This document shows positions 17,121-26,644 of a DNA stretch of 64,000 bases, one piece after another (the first letter of the stretch is position 1; every line of letters begins with the position of its first letter). Source of the stretch: Actinoplanes sp. KI2. GTDB lineage: Bacteria; Actinomycetota; Actinomycetes; Mycobacteriales; Micromonosporaceae. Made by a program: the position numbers and the translations under genes. The DNA is taken from contig NZ_JAOSZE010000005.1 in NCBI RefSeq assembly GCF_025630775.1, forward strand, positions 186,001 to 250,000, in the 5' to 3' direction. The notes under the pieces were generated by a model. That model had not been told where the DNA came from. It saw only the letters and a program-made list of their open reading frames with translations, and made no database searches.

Positions 17121-18017
17121 TCAGGTGCGCGGCGGCTCCGCGGGAGCCTGCGGGTGGGCCGGCTCCGGGTCGAGCGTCTCGTCGTGCCCCGGGTCGAGCG
17201 TCTCGTCGTAGGGCTCGGCCATCGCGGCGTTCGGGCCGTAGCCCGGCTTCGCCCCCGGCTGGTCGAGGTCGGGATCGTTGGACCAGCCGGCCAGCAGCGT
17301 CAGCACGATCGCCGCCGCGAACGCGGACACGAGCTTCGGCCCGGTCGAGTGCACCTCCGGCGGCGCCATGTAGGTCGCCCCCTTGGTGGCGATGTCCCGC
17401 CAGTGCTCGTACCCGCTGCGCCCGATCATCTCGCCAATCCAGGGCGCCACGTAGAACCCCGCGCCCAGCGTCCCGGCGACGACCCCGAGCAGCAGGAACG
17501 GCCCCCGGTCGCGGCGCAGCAGCAGCCAGGCGACGACCGCGACAAGTAGCCCGAAGCCGAGCCCGAGCAGGGTGTACCACCCGTCGGCCGCAATGTACTG
17601 CTCCGGCGACGGGTCGTTGACCACGATGCTGTCCCCGGTGGCGACGACCGGCACGCTCGGCGCGAGCCACGCCCACAGCAGGCCCAGCGGCACGCCCAGC
17701 AGGAGGATGACTACCGCGCTCAGCACGGAGACCACCGCGGTCCGCCGCCACGGCCGATGCGACGTCCCGGCCATCCCCCACCACCGCGCGCCGAACCCGG
17801 CATATGCCACCGGCTCCGGCCCGGTCGGATGCGCCAGCACATAGCCGCCGCTCTCCGCTGCCAGGCCATAGACCTCAGGGCCGCCCTCGTCGCCGTACGA
17901 GGGGTCGGCCGTGCCGTCATAGGCCGGGCCGCCCGGGCCAGCCGCGGCGGGGTCGGCCGGCGGGCCGGAATGCTGCGCCGGCTCCGGGGTGGGAGCCGAC
18001 TCCTGACTCGGGTTCAC
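17121..18017 (-). CDS. DUF2567-type membrane protein
   Basis: 298 aa. A Pro/Gly/acidic N-terminal tail of about 90 residues is followed by four hydrophobic segments (VVSVLSAVVILLLGVPLGLL; LLGLGFGLLVAVVAWLLL; LLLGVVAGTLGAGFYVAPWI; LVSAFAAAIVLTLLAG) and a charged tail carrying the duplicated DETLDPGH/DETLDPEP. This layout matches DUF2567 proteins of actinobacteria; function unknown. GTG start 18017. It follows dnaE with a 78-bp gap and is probably cotranscribed. Confidence 0.75.
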   Translation of the reverse strand: MNPSQESAPTPEPAQHSGPPADPAAAGPGGPAYDGTADPSYGDEGGPEVYGLAAESGGYVLAHPTGPEPVAYAGFGARWWGMAGTSHRPWRRTAVVSVLSAVVILLLGVPLGLLWAWLAPSVPVVATGDSIVVNDPSPEQYIAADGWYTLLGLGFGLLVAVVAWLLLRRDRGPFLLLGVVAGTLGAGFYVAPWIGEMIGRSGYEHWRDIATKGATYMAPPEVHSTGPKLVSAFAAAIVLTLLAGWSNDPDLDQPGAKPGYGPNAAMAEPYDETLDPGHDETLDPEPAHPQAPAEPPRT

Positions 18018-18095
18018 CCTACGATCCTGCCAGGTCGCGGCGGCCGCTGCCGCGCGTGCCCCGATCGATCCCGGCCCACCTGCACATTTCCTTCG

Positions 18096-21000
18096 TCAGG
18101 CAACCGCGGACGGGCCGAGGATCATCTTGAGGTCGGCCCGCAGCGCCGGCGTCGGGGCGACCCGCACCGCCCCGAGCCGCAGCACCGTGGTCCGGCTGCC
18201 GTTCTGCAGGTGGACGTGCACCTCGGAGTCCCCGGGGTGGCTGGTCAGGATCTCCTTGAGCTCGGACACCAGCGGCGGCGTGCACCGGGTGATCGGCATG
18301 GTCAGCGTGACCGGCTTGCTGTCCGGATTGTGGCTGATGTCCGGCAGCGACATGTCCATCGCCATGATCCGCGGGGTGTCGTCACGCCGGTCGACCCGGC
18401 CCTTGACCACCACGATCGCGTCCTCGGCGATGTACTGGCCGATCACCTCGTAGGTGTTGGGGAAGAACAGCGCCTCGACGCCGCCGGCCAGGTCTTCCAG
18501 GGTGGCCGACGCCCACGCCCGGCCCTGCTTGGTGATCCGCCGCTGCACGCCGGTGAGGATGCCGGCCAGCGTGACGACCTGCCCGTCCGGGACCGAGCCC
18601 TCCTCGTTGAGCGCCGCGATCGACGTGTCGGCCGCGTTCGCCAGCAACTGCTCGAGGCCGGCGAGGGGGTGGTCGGAGACGTACAGGCCGAGCATCTCCC
18701 GCTCGAAGGCCAGCTTGTCGCGCTTGTCCCACTCGCTGTCGCCGATCGGCGGCATCGCCACCGTGGCCGAACTGCCGCCCATGGTGTCGCCGAACGCACC
18801 GAAGAGGTCGAACTGCCCGGCCGCCTCGTTGCGCTTCACGTCCGCGTACGCGTCGATCGCCTCGGCGTGCACCGCGAGCAGGCCCTTGCGGCTGTGCCCC
18901 ATCGAGTCGAAGGCGCCGGCCTTGATCAGGGATTCCACGGTCTTCTTGTTGCAGGCGACCGCGTCCACCTTCGACAGGAAGTCGTAGAAGTCCTGATACT
19001 CGCCTTTCTCCTTGCGGCACCGGGCGATCGCCTCGACGACGTTGTGCCCGACGTTGCGGATCGCGGCGAGACCGAACCGGATGTCCTTGCCGACCGGGGT
19101 GAACGGGCCGGCGGACTGGTTGACGTCCGGCGGGAGGACCTGGATGCCCATGCGCCGGCACTCGGCCAGGTACATCGCCATCTTGTCCTTGTCGTCGCCG
19201 ACGCTGGTCAGCAGGCCGGCCATGTACTCGGCCGGGAAGTGCGCCTTGAGATACGCCGTCCAGTACGACACCAGCCCGTACGCCGCGGAGTGCGCCTTGT
19301 TGAACGCGTACCCGGCGAACGGGACCAGCACGTCCCACACCGCCTGGATGGCCTCGTCGGAGTAGCCGCGCTCGCGGCAGCCGTCCCGGAACGGGATGAA
19401 CTCCTTGTCGAGGATCTCCTTCTTCTTCTTGCCCATCGCCCGGCGGAGCAGGTCGGCCTGGCCGAGGCTGTACCCGGCGAGGATCTGCGCGGCGCGCTGC
19501 ACCTGCTCCTGGTAGACGATCAGGCCGAAGGTCGGCTCGAGGATCTCCCGCAGCGGCTCCTCCAGCTGCGGATGAATCGGCGTGATGTCCTGCAGCTTGT
19601 TCTTGCGCAGCGCGTAGTTCGTGTGCGACTCGACGCCCATCGGGCCGGGCCGGTACAGCGCGAGCACGGCGGAGATGTCCTCGAAGTTGTCCGGCTTCAT
19701 CAGCCGCAGCAGCGACCGCATCGGGCCACCGTCCAGCTGGAACACGCCCAGCGTGTCGCCGCGGGACAGCAACTCGTACGCGGCCTGGTCGTCGAGCGGC
19801 ACCTGCAGCAGGTCGAGCTCGCGCTCGTGGTTGAGCTTGATGTTCTTGACCGCGTCGTCCAGGATCGTCAGGTTGCGCAGGCCCAGGAAGTCCATCTTGA
19901 GCAGGCCGAGCGTCTCGCAGGTCGGGTAGTCGAACTGCGTGATGATCACGCCGTCCGAGGCCCGGCGCATCAGCGGGATGTGGTCGATGATCGGCTCGGC
20001 CGACATGATCACCCCGGCCGCGTGCACGCCGGTCTGCCGGATCAGGCCCTCGATACCGCGCGCGGTGTCGATCACCTTTTTCACGTCGGGGTCCTGCTCG
20101 TACATCGTGCGGATCTCGCCCGCCTCGCTGTACCGCTTGTGCTCGGAGTCGAAGATGCCGGCGAGCGGGATGCCCTTGCCCATCACATCCGGCGGCATCG
20201 CCTTGGTGATCCGGTCGCCGACCGCGAACGGGTAGCCGAGCACCCGGGCCGCGTCCTTGATCGCGGCCTTCGCCTTGATCGTGCCGAAGGTGGCGATCTG
20301 CGCGACCTTGTCCTCGCCCCACCGGTCGGTCACGTACTTGATGACCTCGCCGCGCCGGCGCTCGTCGAAGTCGATGTCGACATCCGGCATCGAGATGCGC
20401 TCGGGGTTGAGGAACCGCTCGAAGATCAGTCCGTGCGGCAGCGGATCGAGGTCGGTGATCCCCATCGCGTACGCGACGAGCGAGCCCGCCGCCGAGCCAC
20501 GCCCCGGGCCGACCGCGATCCCGTTGCGCTTGGACCACTGGATGAAGTCGGCGACCACGAGGAAGTACGACGGGAAGCCCATCTGGATGATGACGCCGAG
20601 CTCGTACTCGGCCTGCTTGACGTGCGTCTCCGGGATGCCGCCGGGGAAGCGGTTGCGCAGCCCCTCGTACGCCACCTCGCGGAAGTACTCCTCCTCGGTG
20701 CGGTCGGCCGGGATCGGGAACCGGGGCATCAGGTTCTTGAAGGTGAACATCCCCTCGGTGTCCACCTTCTCCGCCACCAGCAGCGTGGTGCGGCAGCCCT
20801 CCTGCCAGGCCTCCGACGAGTCGACGGCGCGCATCTGGTCGGCCGACTTCACGAAGTAGCCGTTGCCGTCGAAGCGGAACCGGTTGGGGTCGGCGACGTT
20901 GCTGCCTGTCTGCACGCACAGCAGCACGTCGTGCGCCTCCGCCTGCGCCTCGTACGTGTAGTGCGAGTCGTTGGTGACCAGCGGGCGGATGCCGAGCTTC

Positions 21001-21629
21001 TTGCCGATCTCCAGCAGGCCGTCGCGGACCCGTTTCTCGATGGAGAGCCCGTGGTCCATGATCTCGAGGAAGTAGTTGTCCTTCCCCAGCGCCTCCTGGT
21101 ACATCGCCGCCGACTTCAGCGCCTCGTCGAACTGGCCGAGCCGCAGCCGGGTCTGCACCGCGCCGGACGGGCAGCCGGTGGTGCCCATGATCCCCTCGGC
21201 GTGCTCGGCGATGATGTCGAAATCCATCCGCGGGTACTTGCCGAGCTGGCCCTCCATCGACGCCCGCGAGTTCAGCCGGAAGAGGTTCTTGAGCCCGACC
21301 GCGTTGCGCGCCCACATCGTCATGTGGGTGTAGGCGCCGTTGCCCGAGACGTCGTCGCCCTTCTGCTCGGGGCGGCCCCACTTGATGCGGCTCTTTTCCA
21401 GGCGGGACTCGGGCGCCACATACGCCTCGACGCCGATCACCGGGATGAGCTCGGCGGCCTTGGCCTGGGTGTAGAAGTCGTACGCCCCGTGCATGTTGCC
21501 GTGGTCGGTGATCGCGGCGGCCGGCATGCCCAGCCGCTTGGCCTCGCCGAGCAGTTCCTTGACCCGGGCGGCCCCGTCGAGCATCGAATACTCGGTGTGC
21601 ACGTGGAGATGCACGAACGAGTCAGACAC
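18096..21629 (-). CDS. dnaE: DNA polymerase III alpha subunit DnaE
   Basis: 1177 aa, the expected length for DnaE1, the replicative polymerase. N-terminal PHP domain (FVHLHVHTEYSMLDGAARV), palm with the catalytic aspartates in SMPDVDIDFDERRRGEV, fingers (FGLIVYQEQVQRAAQILAGY), tandem helix-hairpin-helix region (ACNKKTVESLIKAGAFDS), and an OB-fold with C-terminal tail binding clamp or tau. GTG start 21629. The PHP histidines are retained, which in actinobacterial DnaE1 is linked to proofreading. Expressed in line with the ParA-like gene 77 bp upstream. Confidence 0.98.
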   Translation of the reverse strand: MSDSFVHLHVHTEYSMLDGAARVKELLGEAKRLGMPAAAITDHGNMHGAYDFYTQAKAAELIPVIGVEAYVAPESRLEKSRIKWGRPEQKGDDVSGNGAYTHMTMWARNAVGLKNLFRLNSRASMEGQLGKYPRMDFDIIAEHAEGIMGTTGCPSGAVQTRLRLGQFDEALKSAAMYQEALGKDNYFLEIMDHGLSIEKRVRDGLLEIGKKLGIRPLVTNDSHYTYEAQAEAHDVLLCVQTGSNVADPNRFRFDGNGYFVKSADQMRAVDSSEAWQEGCRTTLLVAEKVDTEGMFTFKNLMPRFPIPADRTEEEYFREVAYEGLRNRFPGGIPETHVKQAEYELGVIIQMGFPSYFLVVADFIQWSKRNGIAVGPGRGSAAGSLVAYAMGITDLDPLPHGLIFERFLNPERISMPDVDIDFDERRRGEVIKYVTDRWGEDKVAQIATFGTIKAKAAIKDAARVLGYPFAVGDRITKAMPPDVMGKGIPLAGIFDSEHKRYSEAGEIRTMYEQDPDVKKVIDTARGIEGLIRQTGVHAAGVIMSAEPIIDHIPLMRRASDGVIITQFDYPTCETLGLLKMDFLGLRNLTILDDAVKNIKLNHERELDLLQVPLDDQAAYELLSRGDTLGVFQLDGGPMRSLLRLMKPDNFEDISAVLALYRPGPMGVESHTNYALRKNKLQDITPIHPQLEEPLREILEPTFGLIVYQEQVQRAAQILAGYSLGQADLLRRAMGKKKKEILDKEFIPFRDGCRERGYSDEAIQAVWDVLVPFAGYAFNKAHSAAYGLVSYWTAYLKAHFPAEYMAGLLTSVGDDKDKMAMYLAECRRMGIQVLPPDVNQSAGPFTPVGKDIRFGLAAIRNVGHNVVEAIARCRKEKGEYQDFYDFLSKVDAVACNKKTVESLIKAGAFDSMGHSRKGLLAVHAEAIDAYADVKRNEAAGQFDLFGAFGDTMGGSSATVAMPPIGDSEWDKRDKLAFEREMLGLYVSDHPLAGLEQLLANAADTSIAALNEEGSVPDGQVVTLAGILTGVQRRITKQGRAWASATLEDLAGGVEALFFPNTYEVIGQYIAEDAIVVVKGRVDRRDDTPRIMAMDMSLPDISHNPDSKPVTLTMPITRCTPPLVSELKEILTSHPGDSEVHVHLQNGSRTTVLRLGAVRVAPTPALRADLKMILGPSAVA

Positions 21630-21706
21630 CCGGGGCCCCCTTAAGTTGTGATGACCCCGGCGACTTTAGTCGGCCGGTACGACAGAAACGAGGGGGCTCG
21701 CAGAGC

Positions 21707-23158
21707 TCACTCGGCGAAGGGCTCGATCATCAACGAGGCCGCGCGGAGCCACGCCTGCTTGGTGTCCGGCTGGAGTTCCTGGTACTCGATCGACGACCCG
21801 ACCTCGAGCGACGGGTCGTACGGCACGATCGCCACCGCCCGGGTACGGGTGCCGAAATGCTTGGCGAAATCGGCGAGCATCGGCAGCGGCCCCGGCGACG
21901 GGCAGGAGATCAACGTCACCGCGTTCGACACCAGGTCGCCCATGCCGCTGTCGTCGAGCACGTCGAGCATCCAGTCGGCGGTGAACGCGGCGTCCTCCCG
22001 GGGCACCGTGGTGATCACCAGCTGGTCGGCCTGGCGCATCACCGTCTGCCAGTTGACGCTCTCCACGTTGTTGCCGGTGTCCACGCAGATCACGTCGTGG
22101 GTACGCCGCAGCAGGTCGGTCACCCGGCGTACGGTGCCCTGGTCGAGCCGCTGCGCGAAGCGCGGGTTCTCCTCGCCGGCCAGCACGTCGTACGACCCGT
22201 CGGAGGCGTGCCGCAGGTAGCCGTCCAGCTCGCTGAGCAGCCCGTCGCCGTGCAGCGCCTCGATCTGCATCAGGTCGGCCAGCAGGTGCTTGATGGTGCG
22301 GGCGTGCCGGGCGCTGCCGGCTCGCAGGCCGAGGGTGCCGCGCAGCTCGTTGTCGTCCCAGGCGACCACGCCCCGGCCGCGGACGCTGCCGATGGTGGCC
22401 GCGGCCAGCACCGTGGCGGTGGTCTTGTGCACGCCGCCCTTGGGGTTGGCGAAGGCCAGCACGCGCGGCTTGCCGAGCTTGCGGCGCAGCACCGCGACGG
22501 CGCGTCCCATCTCGTCGTCGGGCCGGGTCTGCCGCCACTCGATGCGGGCGCCGGGCGGCGACGTCGGCGCCGGGGCGGGTGCGGGCACCGGCGGGCGCAC
22601 CGGGGCGGCCGCCGACGCCCGGATGTGCGGGTAGTCGCGCGGCGGCGAGACCGGATGAACAGGCTGGACCGGATGAACAGGCTGGACCGGATGAACAGGC
22701 TGGACCGGATGAACGGGCTGGACCGGATGAGCGGGCTGGACCGGCGGCGCGACCGGTGCGGACCGGGCCGGGCTCGGGCTGAAGTAGCTGTGCGGTTGCT
22801 CGACCGGCGGCGCGGGCGACTGCTGCGCCGGAGGCTGCGCGCGGCCCTGGCGGCGCGGGTCGAGCGGGTTGATCGGTCGTTGCGGCATCGGCCGGGGCTG
22901 GTCGAAGCCCGGCGGCGGCGGTTGCTGCGGCTCGAAGCCGTGCGACGGACGCGGCTCCAGCGGCGCCCGGGTGTCCAGCGGGTTGTACGGCCGGCGGGTC
23001 GGCAGTGGCTGCCCGAACTCGGACGGCGGCGCGGAGGCGGGTGCCGAGGACGGCTCCTCCTCGGCCGCGGCACGGCCATGCCGGGCACGGTCGAGCAGCG
23101 CCCGCCAACGCGGGGCTGGTTCCGCAGGCCGGCCCCAGCCGGTCTCGGTCCCCTCCAC
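21707..23158 (-). CDS. ParA/MinD-like P-loop ATPase with proline-rich N-terminus
   Basis: 483 aa. Residues 1-205 are Pro/Arg/Gln-rich and hold a VHPVQP hexapeptide repeat (~139-170). Residues 215-483 are a SIMIBI ATPase: deviant Walker A ANPKGGVHKTTAT (238-247, with the lysines of a ParA/MinD motif but His where Gly is usual), VVAWDDNELRGTLG, and VICVDTGNN as Walker B-like. The layout resembles EspI-type or septum-site ATPases of actinobacteria. GTG start with AGGGAGGA upstream. No ParB or type VII secretion gene is adjacent, so the role is open. Confidence 0.8.
   Translation of the reverse strand: MEGTETGWGRPAEPAPRWRALLDRARHGRAAAEEEPSSAPASAPPSEFGQPLPTRRPYNPLDTRAPLEPRPSHGFEPQQPPPPGFDQPRPMPQRPINPLDPRRQGRAQPPAQQSPAPPVEQPHSYFSPSPARSAPVAPPVQPAHPVQPVHPVQPVHPVQPVHPVQPVHPVSPPRDYPHIRASAAAPVRPPVPAPAPAPTSPPGARIEWRQTRPDDEMGRAVAVLRRKLGKPRVLAFANPKGGVHKTTATVLAAATIGSVRGRGVVAWDDNELRGTLGLRAGSARHARTIKHLLADLMQIEALHGDGLLSELDGYLRHASDGSYDVLAGEENPRFAQRLDQGTVRRVTDLLRRTHDVICVDTGNNVESVNWQTVMRQADQLVITTVPREDAAFTADWMLDVLDDSGMGDLVSNAVTLISCPSPGPLPMLADFAKHFGTRTRAVAIVPYDPSLEVGSSIEYQELQPDTKQAWLRAASLMIEPFAE
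22649..22744. repeat. 18-bp in-frame tandem repeat in ParA-like gene
   Basis: About five copies of an 18-bp unit, encoding PVQPVH hexapeptides in the proline-rich region. The period keeps the frame. Copies are nearly identical at DNA level, which predicts length variation between strains. Confidence 0.85.
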
Positions 23159-23314
23159 GGCTCGTCCTCCCTGCCGTCGTTCCCGATGGTGCCCACGGCT
23201 GCCCGTTGCCCTTGACAGGCTACGGAGCGAACCCTGTTCGGGCCACTGCCTGATCGACCATCCCGGTCATTCTCCTCGATCGGGACTCGGCGCCACGATG
23301 GTGCTCAGTGGCCG

Positions 23315-23343
23315 TCCGTACGTTTCGCGGCCGAGAGAATCAA
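23315..23343 (-). promoter_or_regulatory. Possible promoter upstream of ParA-like gene
   Basis: Minus strand: TTGATT, 17-nt spacer, TACGGA. It lies in the 214-bp gap between the upstream hypothetical gene and the ParA-like gene. The match is moderate. Confidence 0.3.
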
Positions 23344-23372
23344 CGGTCGGCCGGCGCTGGAGGTGCTGCTGA

Positions 23373-24344
23373 TCACGAGCCGGGTGGCACCTGAGCAGCA
23401 CTCACATTTGACGCTGAAGGTACGGCAGTGCGCTCCTCCGGTGCCGCGGCAGAAGGATCGGGCAAGGGGTCGGCGCTCGCCGGTGAGTCAGACATCACAG
23501 GGAGCCCGGACGAAGACAGTATCGGCGTGGGCGTCGGTGAGGCAATGGCCGAACCGGCGTTTGGCACAGGAATCGGAGATCCGCTCGGTTCCGCCGGAAT
23601 AGTCCCGTCCTGCTCCGGCAGCGGCGGCCGGAACTCGGCCCGGTCGAGTTGCCGCACCTCGGGGGCGGGATCGACCACCCGGACCCCGGCCCGGTTCGCG
23701 ACCACCTGCAACGCACCCGGGGCGGCGCGGACCACGGCCGCGAAGACACAGGCACATCCCGAGCGGTACGCGTCCGCCTCGGCCCGGGCCGTCTCGGCCG
23801 CCGACGCGTACGCCTCGCGGGCCCGCGCCACGTTCGGCCCGCCGCCGGTCGCCTGCCGGCCCAGCTGCTCGTACTGGGCCCGCTCCTGGTCGCGCTGGAT
23901 GGCCACGTCGAGCATTCCGGACAGCACGTCGGCGGGCAGCCGGTAGACCGGGATCCGCACCACCGGGGTGTGCCGCCCGGCCAGCGGCGCCCGGGTGAAG
24001 ACCTGGGCGACCGTCGCGCCGTCGAGGATCCCCGGCAACGCGCCCGCCGGCACGTACTCGGCGAGGCTGACCAGGGCCCAGGTATCGCCGGAGGGCGGCG
24101 CCGACGGATTGGTCAGCGCGGCCAGCTCGGCGCGGGAGTTGCGCAGGTAACCGGAGACCGCCTGCCCCTGCACGACGCCGACCTGCACCAGATCGCCCTG
24201 GGCCCCGGGGGTCGCGTCGTCCCGCCGGCTCGCCCAGATGGCGGCCAGCAGCAGAGCGAAGGCCGAGACGACGGCGAGCCCGAGCACGGCCCGCACCGCC
24301 ACCACGCCCAACACCGGCTCCCGTACGGGTTCGGCCGGCCCCAC
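23373..24344 (-). CDS. Hypothetical membrane-anchored protein
   Basis: 323 aa. One N-terminal membrane anchor (VRAVLGLAVVSAFALLLAAI) follows a 20-residue cytoplasmic tail. A putative extracellular region contains SAF/flagellar-P-ring-like text (DLVQVGVVQGQAVSGYLRN; ALVSLAEYVPAGALPG; VVRIPVYRLPADVLSGMLDV), then a helical segment with one CxC pair (RSGCACVFAAVVRAAP), then a Pro/Ser-rich tail. GTG 24344 follows GGGGAG. No firm family. It is upstream of the ParA-like ATPase in the same direction, which may be functional pairing. Confidence 0.65.
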   Translation of the reverse strand: MGPAEPVREPVLGVVAVRAVLGLAVVSAFALLLAAIWASRRDDATPGAQGDLVQVGVVQGQAVSGYLRNSRAELAALTNPSAPPSGDTWALVSLAEYVPAGALPGILDGATVAQVFTRAPLAGRHTPVVRIPVYRLPADVLSGMLDVAIQRDQERAQYEQLGRQATGGGPNVARAREAYASAAETARAEADAYRSGCACVFAAVVRAAPGALQVVANRAGVRVVDPAPEVRQLDRAEFRPPLPEQDGTIPAEPSGSPIPVPNAGSAIASPTPTPILSSSGLPVMSDSPASADPLPDPSAAAPEERTAVPSASNVSAAQVPPGS

Positions 24345-24361
24345 GTCACCGCTCCCCGAGG

Positions 24362-25288
24362 TCAGCTAGCGTCCTGCAGGACGTCCAGCGCGTACTTGAG
24401 GTCGTCAGGGTAGTCGCTGACGAAGCGGACCTCATCGTGCGTTCGGGGATGGAGGAACCCCAATTCTCGGGCGTGCAGCCACTGCCGGTTCAGCTTGAGC
24501 CGGGCCGCGAGAGTGGGGTCGGCGCCGTACGTGAGATCGCCGACGCACGGGTGGCGCAACGCCGAGAAGTGCACCCGGATCTGGTGGGTGCGGCCGGTCT
24601 CCAGCTTCACGTCGACGAGGCTGGCGGCCCGGAACGCCTCGAGCGTGTCGTAGTGGGTGACGCTCGGCTTGCCGGCGGACATCACCGCGTACTTGTAGTC
24701 GGCGGTCGGATGCCGGTCGATCGGGGCGTCGATGGTGCCGCGCAGCGGGTCGAGGTGCCCCTGGACCACGGCGTGGTACCGCTTGTCCACCTCGCGCTCC
24801 TTGAAGGCCCGCTTGAGCACGCTGTAGGCCAGCTCGCTCTTGGCCACCACCATGAGCCCGGTGGTGCCGACGTCGAGCCGGTGCACGATGCCCTGCCGCT
24901 CGGCGGCGCCGCTGGTCGCCACGTTCTGCCCCATCGCGGCCAGCCCGCCGATCACGGTCGGGCCGGTCCAGCCGGGGCTCGGGTGGGCGGCCACGCCGAC
25001 CGGCTTGTCCACCACCACGATGTCGTCGTCGCTGTAGACGATGCTCAGCCCGGTCACCGGCTCGGCCACCACGGCGGGCGCGGTCACCGGCGCGGGCAGC
25101 GTCACCTCGAGCCAGGAGCCGGCGGTGACCTTGTCGGACTTCGGCCGCGGGTAGCCGTCGACCAGCGCGTCGCCGGCCTCGACCAGGGTGGCCGCGGCCG
25201 TGCGGGACAGCCCGAAGAGCCGGGAGACGGCCTGGTCGAGCCGCATGCCGTCGAGGCCGTCGGGCACCGGCAGAGACCGCTGCGTCAC
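24362..25288 (-). CDS. rluD: RluA/RluD-family 23S rRNA pseudouridine synthase
   Basis: 308 aa. N-terminal S4 RNA-binding domain ([32 protein letters not shown]) and a catalytic domain with the family motif [20 protein letters not shown] holding the nucleophilic Asp. C-terminal [20 protein letters not shown] is also diagnostic. It isomerises uridines in large-subunit rRNA; RluD is the best guess because of the S4 domain and its place after lspA, as in many bacteria. GTG start 25288. Confidence 0.92.
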   Translation of the reverse strand: MTQRSLPVPDGLDGMRLDQAVSRLFGLSRTAAATLVEAGDALVDGYPRPKSDKVTAGSWLEVTLPAPVTAPAVVAEPVTGLSIVYSDDDIVVVDKPVGVAAHPSPGWTGPTVIGGLAAMGQNVATSGAAERQGIVHRLDVGTTGLMVVAKSELAYSVLKRAFKEREVDKRYHAVVQGHLDPLRGTIDAPIDRHPTADYKYAVMSAGKPSVTHYDTLEAFRAASLVDVKLETGRTHQIRVHFSALRHPCVGDLTYGADPTLAARLKLNRQWLHARELGFLHPRTHDEVRFVSDYPDDLKYALDVLQDAS

Positions 25289-25325
25289 GCCGCGCCTGCC
25301 AGGCGTGGGCTCAAGACCGTCGCGC

Positions 25326-25877
25326 TCACGCCGGCTCCGCCTTCTTGCGTACGGCCTTGCTGCCGTCCCGCTGCCGGCCCATCAGCTCGAGCAGCACCGC
25401 CAGGCAGACGCCCACGGTGAGACAGCTGTCGGCGATGTTGAAGACCGCGAACTTCTCCGCGTACGGCGCGAACGCGCTGATCATGTCGACCACGTGCCCA
25501 CGGAACGGGCCGGGCGCGCGGAACAGGCGGTCGGCGAGGTTGCCGAACGCGCCGCCCAGCACCAGCCCCAGCGAGATCGCCCACGGGATCGAGCGCAGCT
25601 TGGTCGCCATCCAGCAGATCCAGCCGATCACGACCAGCGTGATCACCGGGAACACCCAGGTGTGCCCGCTGCCGAAGCTGAACGCCGCCCCGCTGTTGCG
25701 CAGCAGCGACAGGTAGATCAGGCCGCCGAGGATGCGCACGGGCCGGCCCTCGGTCAGGTGCTCGGTGCTGAGCCATTTCACCCACTGGTCCAGCGCCACC
25801 GCGAGCACGGCGGTGCCGATGAGCACAGCGAGGGCACGGCGGCTGAAACCGGGCCGGGCGCCCGGCTCCGGCTGCAC
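25326..25877 (-). CDS. lspA: Lipoprotein signal peptidase LspA
   Basis: Aspartyl membrane protease that cleaves prolipoprotein signal peptides after lipidation. Four membrane helices and all five conserved boxes: [35 protein letters not shown] (first catalytic Asp), VVDMI and [11 protein letters not shown] (second catalytic Asp). The start is uncertain. GTG 25877 gives 183 aa but has no ribosome site. The only good site, GGAGGAA, lies about 7 nt before an in-frame CTG at 25910 that overlaps the dksA stop as CTGA, giving 194 aa. 3' end secure. Confidence 0.95.
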   Translation of the reverse strand: MQPEPGARPGFSRRALAVLIGTAVLAVALDQWVKWLSTEHLTEGRPVRILGGLIYLSLLRNSGAAFSFGSGHTWVFPVITLVVIGWICWMATKLRSIPWAISLGLVLGGAFGNLADRLFRAPGPFRGHVVDMISAFAPYAEKFAVFNIADSCLTVGVCLAVLLELMGRQRDGSKAVRKKAEPA

Positions 25878-25906
25878 CGTGGTCGCACCGGAAGCCTCGT
25901 CGGCGT

Positions 25907-26329
25907 TCAGCGTCGTTCCTCCAACTGCTTGCAGGTCACGCAAAGGGTAGCGGAAGGGAATGCGGCCAGTCGCTCGACCGGGATCGGGTTGCCGCATCGC
26001 TCGCACCAGCCGTAGTTGCCCTCGCCGAGACGCTCGATGGCCCGCTCCACCTGGGTGATCCGCTCGAGCAGGTTGTTGGCGAGGGTGATCTCCTGCTCGC
26101 GCTCGAACGTCTTGGTGCCCGCGTCGGCCTGATCGTCGCCGGCCGAGTCGGCGAGCCGGTCCCGCTGGAGCTCGGTGATCTCGCTGAGCGACTCGTCGTA
26201 CTCGTTCTGCAGCGCGTCCCGGCGCGCGACCAGCGCCTTGCGGATCTTCTCGGTCTCGGCCGCGGTGCGCGTCCGCTTCGTGGCGGCCTTGGCGGTCGTT
26301 GCGGTGCTGGTGTTGGTTGCCTTGGCCAT
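25907..26329 (-). CDS. DksA/TraR-type zinc-finger transcription factor
   Basis: 140 aa. A Lys/Thr/Ala-rich N-terminus, a coiled coil (~25-90: AETEKIRKALVARRDALQNE onward) and a C4 zinc finger YGWCERCGNPIPVERLAAF-CVTCK with C-x2-C and C-x2-C pairs. DksA-like proteins reach the RNA polymerase active site through the secondary channel. The acidic coiled-coil tip of E. coli DksA is not obvious, so the effect on initiation may differ. ATG 26329 has GAGGGAG 6 nt upstream. First gene before lspA and rluD. Confidence 0.9.
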   Translation of the reverse strand: MAKATNTSTATTAKAATKRTRTAAETEKIRKALVARRDALQNEYDESLSEITELQRDRLADSAGDDQADAGTKTFEREQEITLANNLLERITQVERAIERLGEGNYGWCERCGNPIPVERLAAFPSATLCVTCKQLEERR

Positions 26330-26644
26330 CGTCGCTCCCTCGGCCGCACCCCCCGGCGCGGCGATCAGCGGTCTTTCGGACCCGGGGCCGGGTCCGTTCT
26401 GGTCGTGCCGGTCGCGTCCCCCTCGAGCGCTCGGCCGCACTCCGGAGGGGCCGCCCACGTGCCCGGACGCCCCGTAGATCTTGCCCCACCGGCACAAATG
26501 GCGCGGCCGAACCGTCAGCCGCGCACTCCGGAGGGTGGCAAGGATACGGAACGTATCCATCAGCGACAACAATTGCTCACGATCTTGCCGGGCTAAACCT
26601 CTATAAATGCCCCAGTCGGATACCTGACCGTTCCGGATCAGGGC
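26330..26644. promoter_or_regulatory. 315-bp intergenic region upstream of dksA-type gene, with palindrome
   Basis: No gene seen. It holds a palindrome GGATAC-GGAAC-GTATCC at 26542-26558 and two direct copies of GCACTCCGGAGGG at 26437-26449 and 26523-26535, 86 bp apart. These are candidate operator sites for the dksA-lspA-rluD series; promoter hexamers were not clear. The end near 26590-26640 follows the antiporter stop and is AT-richer. Confidence 0.5.

Noticed and set aside
17757..21644. Very long + strand open frame (about 1295 codons) opposite dnaE
   Set aside because: It mirrors the dnaE codons in a GC-rich genome; composition is His/Arg/Gly/Val-rich low complexity and no domain is visible.
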